Below are positions 8,223-16,340 of a stretch of 64,000 nucleotides of DNA, piece after piece (the first letter of the stretch is position 1; every line of letters starts with the position of its first letter). The notes under the pieces were generated by a model. It saw nothing but the letters and a program-made list of their open reading frames with translations. It had not been told where the DNA came from and searched no databases. The translations under genes were made by a program, and so were the position numbers. Location of the stretch: positions 4,340,001-4,404,000 of the forward strand of contig NZ_AP024828.1 in assembly GCF_019668465.1 (NCBI RefSeq), in the 5' to 3' direction. The stretch is from Mycobacterium senriense. Its GTDB lineage: Bacteria; Actinomycetota; Actinomycetes; Mycobacteriales; Mycobacteriaceae.

Positions 8223-9410
8223 ATGGACACCCGCGTGTTGCTCGCCGGCCGCTACGAGGTGCGCGGCAGGCTGGGTCGTGGTGGCATGGCCGAGGTTTAT
8301 GACGGCTGGGATACCCGACTGCGCCGACCGGTCGCGATCAAGCTCCTCCACCCGGCCGTGAGCGCCCAAAGCGGCATGCGAAACCGATTTGACGCGGAGG
8401 CCCACGCGGCCGCGGCACTCAACCACCCGAATATCGTCGCTGTCTACGATAGCGGCGAGCATGACGGCAGGCCGTTCATCGTCATGGAGCGGTTGCCCGG
8501 TGGAACCCTGGCTGACGAGGTGTGCCATGGCCCACTGTCACAGCAGCGGGTCCACGCCATGCTCGACAACGTCCTGGCCGCGCTGACTGAGGCACACCGC
8601 GCCGCCATCTTGCATCGCGACATCAAGCCCGGAAACATCCTGCTTGGCCCGGGCGGCGCGACCATGAAGGTTGCAGACTTCGGGATTGCCAAGACTCCAG
8701 AAGCCACCAAGACGCTGACCGGCCACATTCTCGGCACCGTTGCTTATCTGAGCCCCGAGCGACTCGCCGGTGCGCCTGCGTGTGTTGCTGACGATCTTTA
8801 CGCGGTGGGCGTCGTGGGCTATGAAGCACTCGCCGGGCATCGCCCGTTCCCACAAGAAAATATGGCGGAACTCGCCGGTGCCATTCTGCACGGACGGCCG
8901 CCGAAGCTGGCCGAACTGCGACCCGACGTCGAACCCGGCCTGATCATGCTGATCGAACGCGCGATGGCGCACGACCCGCGCCAGCGGTTCGTTAGTGCAG
9001 AGGAGATGCGCGACGGGCTGCACCACCGTCATACCGCGGCCGCAGCCATCCCGGTCGCCCCGCCGCCGTACCCGGTCACCAAGTTGCTGGAAGTGCCGGT
9101 TCCCGACCCGCCCACGAACACTTTTTCCCCGGCACTGGTCTCTTCGACGACAAGCCGCAGGAGAAAGGTGCTGAGCGTCCTGGCGGTCTTGGCGGTACTG
9201 ATCCTTGTCCCGCTGGCCCTCGCGCTTGATGCGTCGTCCTCGCACGCTCCCGGAGAACCGGCCACGACCACCAGCACGACGGCGCCGGTCCCCGTTGGTA
9301 ACGCCGAGCTACCACCACACCCGCCGCCGACGCAACAGCCTCCCGCCCCGCCATGGCACGGCCCTGGTAAAGGACACGGCAAGGGCAATGGAGGGGACCG
9401 GGGAGATTAG
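8223..9410 (+). CDS. Transmembrane serine/threonine protein kinase (PknB-like)
   Basis: A 395-residue Hanks-type kinase. The catalytic domain (residues 10-265) has the glycine loop LGRGGMAEVYDG, VAIK lysine, catalytic loop HRDIKPGNILL, DFGIAK and APE-equivalent SPERL, so it should be active. A proline-rich linker follows, then one membrane helix (about residues 318-338, VLSVLAVLAVLILVPLALAL) and a short extracytoplasmic tail rich in Thr, Pro and finally Gly/Lys/His repeats (GPGKGHGKGNGG). There are no PASTA or other sensor domains. No operon partner is present; the following kilobase consists of gene fragments. Signal and substrates are unknown. Confidence 0.93.
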   Translation: MDTRVLLAGRYEVRGRLGRGGMAEVYDGWDTRLRRPVAIKLLHPAVSAQSGMRNRFDAEAHAAAALNHPNIVAVYDSGEHDGRPFIVMERLPGGTLADEVCHGPLSQQRVHAMLDNVLAALTEAHRAAILHRDIKPGNILLGPGGATMKVADFGIAKTPEATKTLTGHILGTVAYLSPERLAGAPACVADDLYAVGVVGYEALAGHRPFPQENMAELAGAILHGRPPKLAELRPDVEPGLIMLIERAMAHDPRQRFVSAEEMRDGLHHRHTAAAAIPVAPPPYPVTKLLEVPVPDPPTNTFSPALVSSTTSRRRKVLSVLAVLAVLILVPLALALDASSSHAPGEPATTTSTTAPVPVGNAELPPHPPPTQQPPAPPWHGPGKGHGKGNGGDRGD

Positions 9411-9422
9411 CGCGGCCACCCG

Positions 9423-9600
9423 GAGCAGTGCGGCGGGAACGCTTTGGGGTACGTAATCTGACACAGTCGCCGAGGTGGCTACGTCAAGAGCCTCAGCGCG
9501 AATCCGCGTGTGCGTCAAGGTGGCCGCCGCTGGTACGACGGCACCGTCACGATCATCGACAGCGACGACGTGCAGGCCCGCCGCCGGCCGAATCGACGAG
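9423..9600 (+). pseudogene. Broken deazaflavin-dependent nitroreductase fragment
   Basis: The plus strand reads GGNALGYVI-stop-HSRRGGYVKSLSANPRVR followed by GGRRWYDGTVTIIDSDDVQARRR. The DUF385/F420-dependent nitroreductase family has this order (HSRRGGYxxNLxANPRV...GRWYxGTxxxxDDDD.xAR). An in-frame TGA at 9459 lies where a tryptophan is likely, and the frame is lost after about 9590. The N-terminus is missing. It lies directly after the kinase gene and begins a kilobase of decayed pieces. Confidence 0.6.
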
Positions 9601-9872
9601 GGAAACGGAATCGCCGGCCGACATCCAACGCTCCGTTGGCTGGTTGCCAGGCATCGACGGCAACGCCTACGCCGCCGAAGGCGTCACCCTGTTCACCACC
9701 GAGATCCATCCCACCGACGACGGCTATGACTTCAGTCAGCACAAGGAAATGATTGCGTGGCGCCGCTAAGCGGCAGGTTGGGCGAGTTCGTGGTTGTGAC
9801 ACAAGGGAACCCGATCGCCACGATCGCCATGGCCCGGGTGTCCACTCCCTTGCGCCCCCACCAGATGATCCA

Positions 9873-10004
9873 ATCCACGGCGGGATGGGATTCACGTGGG
9901 AATTGTCCGCGCACCTGTACCTCAAGGGGGCGCGGTCTAGCCCGTTGTTGCTAGGGGAGGCTGAGGTGCACCGCGAACGTCTAGCGCAGCTGATCGGTCT
10001 TTGA
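9873..10004 (+). pseudogene. Acyl-CoA dehydrogenase C-terminal remnant
   Basis: The last 43 codons read IHGGMGFTWELSAHLYLKGA then SSPLLLGEAEVHRERLAQLIGL and a stop. This is the usual C-terminus of acyl-CoA dehydrogenases (IHGGMGFTWExxxHLYxRRA). Nothing upstream in this frame matches, so only the tail survives. The rest of the gap 9411-10400 contains no intact gene; another open piece (AYAAEGVTLFTTEIHPTDDG near 9665-9730) is unrecognised. Confidence 0.65.
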
Positions 10005-10400
10005 GCCATCAGTCTGTGCAGACGCCTTCTGTCGACGACATGAAGGCCCGCTGGCGCCACCCGAAGTCGATGAGCTGGTACGACCGGTGTCAGAAGCGGT
10101 TCGCCGAGCTGCCGGAGAGATGACACTCTGTCCCCTGCTTGGATTTTGACCGACCCGGCGGCTATTTGGCGGGCGGGATACGGCGGAAACGAATACGGCG
10201 GGATCGAGCAAACGAGTCTTTCCATTCAGCCGGCACGTTAGGACGACCGCAGGCAGCCCAACTGCCCGGGGTGTCACGGGCGGCCGCTAATTCAACGTCA
10301 ATGCCGTCTACATCAACTTGACCGAACCCACGCGGACAACACAGCGCCGTTGAACAACTGCGCAAACGCGATCCGGCGCTTCTGGCCTAGCATTCCCACC

Positions 10401-10682
10401 ATGACCGACGAAAACGATGAGCTAGCAGCCGTCCTGCAATATCTAGAAGAAGACGAGAAAACGGCCCTTGAAAATGGACGCAAGGATCTGGCGGAAAGGA
10501 TCGCCACCCAACGACGCAAGCTCCTCGAGCCACCGCCCACTGATCTGGTTGCACTCTTGAACGACATTGCTGACGGGCTAGAAACGAGCCTTGAAGCAGC
10601 GGGGGTCGATGACATTCTCACCGGCGACACGATCACCTATATCCGTAAAACCGCCAAGGAGATCGACCGCTACGACCGTTGA
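10401..10682 (+). CDS. Hypothetical protein, helical, 93 residues
   Basis: An acidic, helix-prone 93-residue protein (MTDENDELAAVLQYLEEDEK...) with a second half containing DLVALLNDIADGLETSLEA. It has no cysteine, membrane helix or known motif. GC at third positions is lower than in the flanking long genes, and it sits between decayed fragments, so it may be a recent arrival or a small accessory gene. The ATG at 10401 is preceded by only a weak ribosome-binding site. Family unknown. Confidence 0.5.
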   Translation: MTDENDELAAVLQYLEEDEKTALENGRKDLAERIATQRRKLLEPPPTDLVALLNDIADGLETSLEAAGVDDILTGDTITYIRKTAKEIDRYDR

Positions 10683-10924
10683 CGCGGCCCTACACGGTGC
10701 GGGCTGGGTGGTCGGGCGGCAAATGACTACAACTAAAGCACCCCAACCGGTTTCAGCGCGTGCTTCTGCTCACGGCTGCGCACGTCCCCGCGTGACAACG
10801 TCAAAGCTAGTCTCCTGGCCAGGGTGCCTAATTCGGCGTCGACCTCTTCGTCGCAGTTGGGATCATCGGCGTAGACACGGTCGACCGCGGCCCGGTAATC
10901 CTGACCGTCCGGTGAAAGGACGCC

Positions 10925-11000
10925 GGCTCGCCCCTGGCCACCATGCTCGCTCGCCGTGGACTGACAGTTTGCGTCCTCGATCGCACCGACAAGGACCCAC
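10925..11000 (+). pseudogene. FAD-binding monooxygenase N-terminal remnant
   Basis: Reads GSPLATMLARRGLTVCVLDRTD, matching the helix and second strand of the Rossmann dinucleotide-binding fold of FAD monooxygenases (xxLAxxLARRGLxVxVLDR). The glycine loop before it and everything after it are missing. No intact gene was seen in the whole gap 10683-11119. Confidence 0.45.
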
Positions 11001-11119
11001 CCGGGCGGCAAAAAACGATTAGGCGATCGAATCGGAAGTCTGCCAATTCATTTGCGTGAAGGCAGGGTTGGTTCCGATGGCGTAGCGTTATTGCGCATGT
11101 TAAGCAATGGCGGAGCGGC

Positions 11120-12022
11120 GTGGAGACGGCTGTGAAAGCGGCGGACGAGACAGAATCAGCGACGGCGATGGAGCCGCACTTCGAAGAGGTTCAGGCGCAC
11201 TACGACCTCTCCGACGATTTCTTCGGAACCTTCCAGGACCCGTCCCGCACCTATAGCTGCGCGTACTTCGCCCGCGACGACATGTCGCTGGAGGAAGCGC
11301 AGCTCGCCAAGATCGATCTGGCTTTGGGCAAGCTGGACCTGAAACCCGGCATGACGCTGCTCGACGTCGGATGCGGGTGGGGCTCGGTGATGAAGCGTGC
11401 AGTCGAGAAGTACGACGTCAACGTCGTTGGCCTGACGCTGTCCAAGAACCAGTGCAGGTTCGCCCAGAAGCTGCTGGATCGGGTGGACTCCGCGCACTCG
11501 CGCCGCGTGTTGTTGCGCGGCTGGGAGCAGTTCGACGAATCCGTCGACCGAATCGTCAGCATCGAGGCCATCGAGGCGTTTCCCCAGGAGCGGTACGCGC
11601 CGTTCTTCCAGGCGTGCAGCAAGATGCTGCCCAGCGGCGGACGGATGGTGTTGCAGGCGATTCTCGGCCACCCGCTGAAGCGCTGGCCAGAAATGGGCAT
11701 TCCCATCACGATGACCGATCTGCGGTTTATGCGGTTCATCGCCAAGGAGATCTTCCCGGGCGGGTCGGTGCCGTGCGACGAGGACATCGTCAACCTGTCG
11801 CGGGACGCGGGGTTCGCGGTCGAGCAGAAGGAACTTTTGGACGAGCACTACGTCCGCACGCTCGACTTGTGGGCCTCGGCACTGGAAGCCCACCACGACG
11901 CCGCGGTCGCCGCGACCTCCGAGGAGGTCTACCAGCGGTACAACAAGTATCTGCGGGGCTGCAGCGACTTCTTCGCCCGGGGAATCAGCGAGTTGGGGCA
12001 GTTCACACTGGTCAAGGGGTGA
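11120..12022 (+). CDS. Mycolic acid methyltransferase / cyclopropane synthase family (MmaA/CmaA/UmaA-like)
   Basis: A 300-residue SAM-dependent methyltransferase that modifies double bonds of meromycolic acids or unsaturated fatty acids by methylation or cyclopropanation. It has the family N-terminus (VQAHYDLSDDFFGTFQDPSRTYSCAYF), SAM motif LLDVGCGWGS near residue 80, the GLTLSKNQ loop, and the IVSIEAIEAF region that contains the conserved glutamate. It lacks the tandem arrangement of MmaA genes found in M. tuberculosis and stands alone. The GTG at 11120 has GGCGGAG upstream. Which mycolate modification it performs cannot be told from sequence. Confidence 0.9.
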   Translation: METAVKAADETESATAMEPHFEEVQAHYDLSDDFFGTFQDPSRTYSCAYFARDDMSLEEAQLAKIDLALGKLDLKPGMTLLDVGCGWGSVMKRAVEKYDVNVVGLTLSKNQCRFAQKLLDRVDSAHSRRVLLRGWEQFDESVDRIVSIEAIEAFPQERYAPFFQACSKMLPSGGRMVLQAILGHPLKRWPEMGIPITMTDLRFMRFIAKEIFPGGSVPCDEDIVNLSRDAGFAVEQKELLDEHYVRTLDLWASALEAHHDAAVAATSEEVYQRYNKYLRGCSDFFARGISELGQFTLVKG

Positions 12023-12023
12023 T

Positions 12024-12091
12024 CACAGCGCGCCGAATACCAACGCCGCGCTGCGTCCGCCGAATCCGAAGCAGTCGGTGATCATGACCCG
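12024..12091 (-). pseudogene. Beta-ketoacyl synthase C-terminal remnant
   Basis: The minus strand reads RVMITDCFGFGGRSAALVFGAL and a stop, which is the standard ending of KAS-II type ketosynthases (NSFGFGGxNAALVF). Only about 22 codons remain. In its place upstream lies an unrelated small open frame. Confidence 0.5.
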
Positions 12092-12094
12092 TAG

Positions 12095-12226
12095 TCACCG
12101 TGCCCGCGACCAGGCAAGGACGCCGCCAAAGAGAAAGAACCACATGGTTTGGCGCCGACCAATTTTGCACAGCCCGACGATGACGATGACCACGCCGGCC
12201 ACGATTGCCGGTGAGGGGCGTCTCAC
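12095..12226 (-). CDS. Possible small membrane protein
   Basis: A 43-residue open frame from GTG 12226 containing a hydrophobic helix (SPAIVAGVVIVIVGLCKIG) and a C-terminal segment MWFFLFGGVLAWSRAR that could be a second membrane segment. No ribosome-binding site is convincing and no family is recognised. It may be real or part of the decayed sequence around the ketosynthase remnant. The rest of the gap 12227-12435 shows nothing. Confidence 0.25.
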   Translation of the reverse strand: MRRPSPAIVAGVVIVIVGLCKIGRRQTMWFFLFGGVLAWSRAR

Positions 12227-12435
12227 TGATGCGCGGGATGCGGTACATCTCGCGTGATGCACCCTTCTCAGCGATGCCAGAAGTACACAAGAATGGCTCT
12301 CTGGGTTAGCGGAACAAACGAGCAGTATCGGCAAGCGCTATTCAGCAAACGTTGGGTTTGAAATTTCGGGCTTTGGATAGACCTCAAGGAAGTTGCCGCT
12401 CCTGGATAGCCGGCACCTCACGAAGGGAGCCCGTC

Positions 12436-12891
12436 GTGGCGTTCTCACACATTGCATCGAAAACAACGGCAGCAACGGCTGTATTGGCGGCAGCCGGAAT
12501 CCTCGCGGCGACGCCGGCATTCGCCGATCCGCAAGTGCTGCAATTCGGCCAGATGGCCGAGCTTTCCAGTAATGGTGGCACTATCGACTACACCGTGAGC
12601 AACCTGCAGCCCAGCGGCCACAACGACGGCGTGTGGTACTCCGACGTCACGGCCAAAGGTGTGAGCGGCAACGCCACTCCGAACATTGCCGACTTCAACG
12701 CCCGGGCCGTCAACAGCTCCACGTTCGCGGTGCTGAAGGGCAACCAGACCGACGGCCTTCCTGAGGGGCCCCTCCCCTTGGGCACCCCCGTCACGGGGCG
12801 CATTTACTTCGACGTGCGCAACGGTACGAACCCCGACAGTGTCGTCTACCGGGACGCCGGAGGCACGGACAAGGTCGTCTGGAAAAGCTAG
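12436..12891 (+). CDS. MPT63-family secreted immunoglobulin-like protein (DUF1942)
   Basis: A 151-residue Sec-exported protein. The signal peptide ends at AAATPAFA-DPQ (about residue 33), leaving a mature domain of about 120 residues like MPT63/Rv1926c, a beta-sandwich antigen found in culture filtrates of mycobacteria. Conserved blocks include VLQFGQMAELSSNGGTIDYTVSNLQPS and GRIYFDVRNGTNPDSVVYRDAG. The GTG at 12436 with AAGGGAG upstream gives a proper signal peptide; the longer open frame to 12352 is not needed. It is convergent with the LGFP lipoprotein gene. Molecular function is unknown for the family. Confidence 0.88.
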   Translation: MAFSHIASKTTAATAVLAAAGILAATPAFADPQVLQFGQMAELSSNGGTIDYTVSNLQPSGHNDGVWYSDVTAKGVSGNATPNIADFNARAVNSSTFAVLKGNQTDGLPEGPLPLGTPVTGRIYFDVRNGTNPDSVVYRDAGGTDKVVWKS

Positions 12892-12928
12892 CGACTCGCC
12901 TACACGGTCGATGAACGCCTGATTCGGG

Positions 12929-13540
12929 CTACAGCCCGGACGGTACAGTTTGGCCATTTACCGTCACCCCGACCTGCCCGGTCTTCGGATTGAACTCGAT
13001 CTTGCCGTGCTCGAAATTCGACACGAGCAAATCACTGACGGTGTTCACATCGCTGGTGGGAAAGCCCAGCGGACCTGCCGAACCGTTTGTGCCCGTGACC
13101 GCAGGCACGCCATCGGGATCGCGTGGGACATTCCAGGCCTCCCGGATCTTCCCCAAAGTGATATATGCGGGCGTGCCGGCCTCGTCGTTCTTGGCGGTGA
13201 TCACGCCACCCTGGAACTGCTGGAATACCAGGCCGCTGTCGCGTGTTCCCGCGTTCCGGTCGCCCGTCAGCGGCTTGCCGAGAGCCTTCTTCTGGTCCTC
13301 GGTTGCCGTCGAGTACTTGGCAGCGATCGGGCCGGTGAGAGTTACCTCGATGTCGCGCTCCCCGATGAGCTTTACCTCGGTGGGCTGCGCTGGGGATTTG
13401 GACGTGGAGGTGGCGCTCACCGCGACGTGAGGCGGTGCCGACGCATCGACGCTCTTGCCATTACTGCAGCCGACGGCGGTAATCAGCGCGACGGCGGCCA
13501 GGCCGACGACTGCCGGGTAGCGGTATGCGATCGTTCTCAT
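12929..13540 (-). CDS. LGFP-repeat putative lipoprotein
   Basis: A 203-residue exported protein. The N-terminal hydrophobic stretch ends in TAVGC (residue about 26), a plausible lipobox cysteine. A Ser/Thr/Pro-rich linker follows, then an LGFP-type domain with KALGKPLTGD, FQQFQGGVITAKNDEAGTPA and PLGFPTSDVNTVS, and FEHGKIEFNPKTGQ. LGFP repeats are thought to anchor actinobacterial proteins to the cell wall and arabinogalactan. The ATG at 13540 has GAGGAAG upstream. The 228 bp behind it (13541-13768) shows no gene. Confidence 0.85.
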   Translation of the reverse strand: MRTIAYRYPAVVGLAAVALITAVGCSNGKSVDASAPPHVAVSATSTSKSPAQPTEVKLIGERDIEVTLTGPIAAKYSTATEDQKKALGKPLTGDRNAGTRDSGLVFQQFQGGVITAKNDEAGTPAYITLGKIREAWNVPRDPDGVPAVTGTNGSAGPLGFPTSDVNTVSDLLVSNFEHGKIEFNPKTGQVGVTVNGQTVPSGL

Positions 13541-13768
13541 GGGCTTCCTCTCAGTCTTGCTGTAGTTGCGGGTCAAGTTGCGGATGACCTCCTCGCCCGG
13601 CGGGGTCGTATGACGAACCACGTGAGTGGCGCAGGCGGTCGGCGTCTTCGTAGCTCCGAACGAACTTACGCCGCGGTCATAGACGGCGAGCCAGAGCACC
13701 GCTCGGCCCAGCGACGCGGACCGGGCACGGCTCCCCCGCCGTTCTCCCGCCGGTTCTACGCTTGTTAT

Positions 13769-13993
13769 TCAGGCTCGCCGTGCAGATCGTGGTGGGCTGT
13801 CGGCGAGCTCACCATCGGTAGCTTGCGAGCGCCGCCCAGCGATCCCGCGATGCCAAGCGTCGTGGATTTTCATGTTATGGACGACTGAACCGCAATCGCT
13901 GCACACAAAGAGACTGGGTAAACGACGCGCCTCGTAAAGCTCGTAATCGGGTCGTGCCTGGTAACGCCCGATATTCGGTTCTTGGTCTGCCAT
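13769..13993 (-). CDS. Small conserved protein with zinc-knuckle motif
   Basis: A 74-residue protein starting MADQEPNIGRYQARPDYELYEARR. Residues about 28-45 read SLFVCSDCGSVVHNMKIHDAWH: a CxxC followed by H and WH resembles a small zinc-binding site. The C-terminal part is polar and probably disordered. There is no known function. The ATG at 13993 has AAGACGCGAGGGG upstream. It does not appear to be in an operon. Confidence 0.6.
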   Translation of the reverse strand: MADQEPNIGRYQARPDYELYEARRLPSLFVCSDCGSVVHNMKIHDAWHRGIAGRRSQATDGELADSPPRSARRA

Positions 13994-14245
13994 GTGGGTG
14001 CCCCTCGCGTCTTGGATAACACGTGCAGATACGTCGATGTCTAATCGGCGATGCCGAACTGAATTTCGGTTTTTTGGATCCGGCGTCGAGATGCCAAAAA
14101 CCGAGTGTCGGAAGCATTTGAGCACCCTGCTGTCTATATGCGGCGAACTTAAAAGTACATAACCTGCTGCCAAGGTGTGTACTCGCGAAAATGTAACTCA
14201 GCTTCAAACGAGTGGCCCATCGTTTCGACATAAGACTGGCTGGGG

Positions 14246-14851
14246 TTAGGACGTCGTCCTGAGCGACTCGATGTGGCGGGCCAGCATCGCTGTCCACCCG
14301 GCGATGTAGCGCTCATCGTCTGTATCCGTCGCAGGCACGCGGAAGACGGTGTTTGTCGACTGCTTGCCCAGCAGTGCATCTACGCCGATAGCTGCGATCG
14401 TCTTAACGTCCTGATGGCTCGCTTTCGGGGCCCAGCCGTCGACCCAGTCGGCGACTTCGGCGTAGAGGCCTTCGATAAGAGCGGCGTAAGCACTGTTGAG
14501 CCGCGGGGATTGCTCTGGTGGTGTGCGCGCGGTGATTTGGAGGAGCTGAGTTTCTTCGTCGAGCACTGTGAGGACGTAGCGGCCGAGCATGGTCAGTTCG
14601 ATGCGCAGATCACCAAGGCCGGCGAAGAGCGTGCGGATGTCGTGCATCGCACGGCGTCGGTCGAGTTGGCGGTCGATGCCTGCCTCGAGGAGCGCTTCCT
14701 TGGACTTGAAGTGGTGGTAGAGCGCTCCAGAGCCCGGTGCCAGGCCTGCGGCGGCTTCGATCTGGGTGACGCTTGTCGCTTGGAAGCCCTGTTCGCCGAA
14801 GAGGCGCATGGCCTCGGTGACCAACCGATCTCGTGTGGGCGCTGACGGCAT
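14246..14851 (-). CDS. TetR family transcriptional regulator
   Basis: A 201-residue repressor with an N-terminal helix-turn-helix (residues about 20-45, ATSVTQIEAAAGLAPGSGALYHHF) and a C-terminal ligand domain. The ATG at 14851 is chosen because GGAG lies 6 bases upstream; the ORF also extends to TTG 14863. It is divergent from the ABC1 kinase/P450/DoxX run with 79 bp between starts, and that space contains an imperfect inverted repeat at 14862-14896, so it probably regulates the run. The ligand is unknown, possibly the P450 substrate. Confidence 0.9.
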   Translation of the reverse strand: MPSAPTRDRLVTEAMRLFGEQGFQATSVTQIEAAAGLAPGSGALYHHFKSKEALLEAGIDRQLDRRRAMHDIRTLFAGLGDLRIELTMLGRYVLTVLDEETQLLQITARTPPEQSPRLNSAYAALIEGLYAEVADWVDGWAPKASHQDVKTIAAIGVDALLGKQSTNTVFRVPATDTDDERYIAGWTAMLARHIESLRTTS

Positions 14852-14861
14852 TGACGACTCC

Positions 14862-14896
14862 AAAGTGAGCTCTTAATATCAGGCAGAGATTACTTT
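14862..14896. promoter_or_regulatory. Putative TetR operator upstream of the ABC1-P450-DoxX genes
   Basis: AAAGTGAGCTCT and AGAGATTACTTT are reverse complements at 10 of 12 positions, separated by 11 bp. The site lies between the divergent TetR gene and the ABC1 kinase gene, 34 bp before the latter's ATG. Confidence 0.5.
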
Positions 14897-14930
14897 AGCG
14901 CACCGGTCGACACGCTGCTAGGAGATCCTG

Positions 14931-16340
14931 ATGCCGAGCACGGAAAATCCCCTCCCGCAGGGTCGAGTCCGGCGCACCATGCCGCTGGCGGGGTTCACCG
15001 CGCGCGCTGCCGGCGGACGAATTGTGGCCGGACTGCGGGAGAAGGCCGGCAGTGCCGGGGCGGTGGATCGCTTTCATGAGCGCACCGCCGAGCGTTATGC
15101 CCAGCTGCTCGGACACTCCAAGGGCGTGCTGATGAAGGCCGGGCAAATCTTCTCGATGGTTGACTCCAGTGCCGTTGGCAATGGCGAACTGTCGCCCTAC
15201 CAGAAAGCGTTGACCCGGCTGCAGGCTGATGCGCCACCGATGGATCCACAGCTCGCCAGAGAAGTCCTGCAGGCCGATTTAGGGCAAAGCGTCGAGGAGT
15301 TGTTCGCCAAATTCAGCGATGAGCCTATGGCGGCGGCCTCCATCGGCCAGGTCCACTATGCGGTGCTGCCGGACGGCCGCGAGGTCGCCGTGAAGATCCA
15401 GTATCCCGGTGTGGCAGAAGCGATCCGCGACGATCTGGCCAACACCGAATTGTTGACCACGTTCTATCGATTCGCGGCTTCGACGTCAGGTACCACCATC
15501 CCTGATTTGCGGTCGGCGACGCGGGAGATCGCCGCGCGCATATCCGAGGAAATCGACTACCGGCACGAAGCCGCCACCATCACCTCATTCAGCCGGCTCT
15601 ACCGCGATCACCCGTTCATCCGCATCCCCGAGGTCATTCCCGAGGCGTCCGGTGATCGGGTATTGACGATGTCCTACCTCGACGGCATGGACTGGGCTGC
15701 AGCCCAGCAGGCTGACCAAGGGCTCAAGAACACCTGGAGCGAGGTGATTTGGCGATTTGTTGCGGGTAATTATCGGCACTCGAGCTTATTTCACGCCGAT
15801 CCGCATCCGGGCAACTACCGGTTCCTTCCCGACGGCCAAGTCGGGTTCCTTGACTTTGGCTGCGTCAAGGTCCTCCCCGAATCGCTACGCCGCAATGTAA
15901 TCGCGGTGGCTCGGGCGATGGCGGAGGGCCGCAAGCACGACGTACGCGACTTGATGATCGCAATCGGGTTTTTCACGATTGACTCCACCATTACCACCGA
16001 GGAGGCGTACCGGTGGTATGCCGAAATTTTCTTTGAACTGCTTGCGCCGCAACCAGTCACCTATTTGCCAGACACCGCCCAGCGGGCGATTCGTGCGTTC
16101 ATTGACGTCCGGTCGCCAGATCACCTGGTCCGTCGCATGTCGGTCCCCCAAGACTTGGTGTTCACGACCCGGATCAATCTCAGCGTCAACACAATATGCG
16201 CAGCGTTGCGTGGAACCGTTCACATTCGCGCCCTGATCGACGACCTTGATGGTGCGGCCGAGCCGATTACACCGCTGGGTAAAGAGCACGTCGCGTGGGT
16301 GCGCAAGCGCGGCCTGCCTTTTGGGCTGGATGCCCGATGA
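14931..16340 (+). CDS. ABC1/UbiB (AarF) family atypical kinase
   Basis: A 469-residue protein-kinase-like ATPase. Family motifs are all visible: KxGQ (LMKAGQIFS, residues about 65-73), the alanine-rich loop AAASIGQVH near 140 in place of a glycine loop, VAVKIQYPG, the catalytic DPHPGN near 290 and DFGCVK near 310. UbiB/ADCK proteins support quinone or other lipid synthesis. In mycobacteria ubiquinone is absent, so menaquinone or another lipid is a more likely target. Its stop codon overlaps the P450 start (ATGA), so the two are translationally coupled. ATG 14931 has AGGAGA upstream. Confidence 0.92.
   Translation: MPSTENPLPQGRVRRTMPLAGFTARAAGGRIVAGLREKAGSAGAVDRFHERTAERYAQLLGHSKGVLMKAGQIFSMVDSSAVGNGELSPYQKALTRLQADAPPMDPQLAREVLQADLGQSVEELFAKFSDEPMAAASIGQVHYAVLPDGREVAVKIQYPGVAEAIRDDLANTELLTTFYRFAASTSGTTIPDLRSATREIAARISEEIDYRHEAATITSFSRLYRDHPFIRIPEVIPEASGDRVLTMSYLDGMDWAAAQQADQGLKNTWSEVIWRFVAGNYRHSSLFHADPHPGNYRFLPDGQVGFLDFGCVKVLPESLRRNVIAVARAMAEGRKHDVRDLMIAIGFFTIDSTITTEEAYRWYAEIFFELLAPQPVTYLPDTAQRAIRAFIDVRSPDHLVRRMSVPQDLVFTTRINLSVNTICAALRGTVHIRALIDDLDGAAEPITPLGKEHVAWVRKRGLPFGLDAR

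Noticed and set aside
10018..10114. Short open frame QTPSVDDMKARWRHPKSMSW in the graveyard
   Set aside because: No family was recognised and there is no start codon or ribosome-binding site; probably another decayed piece.
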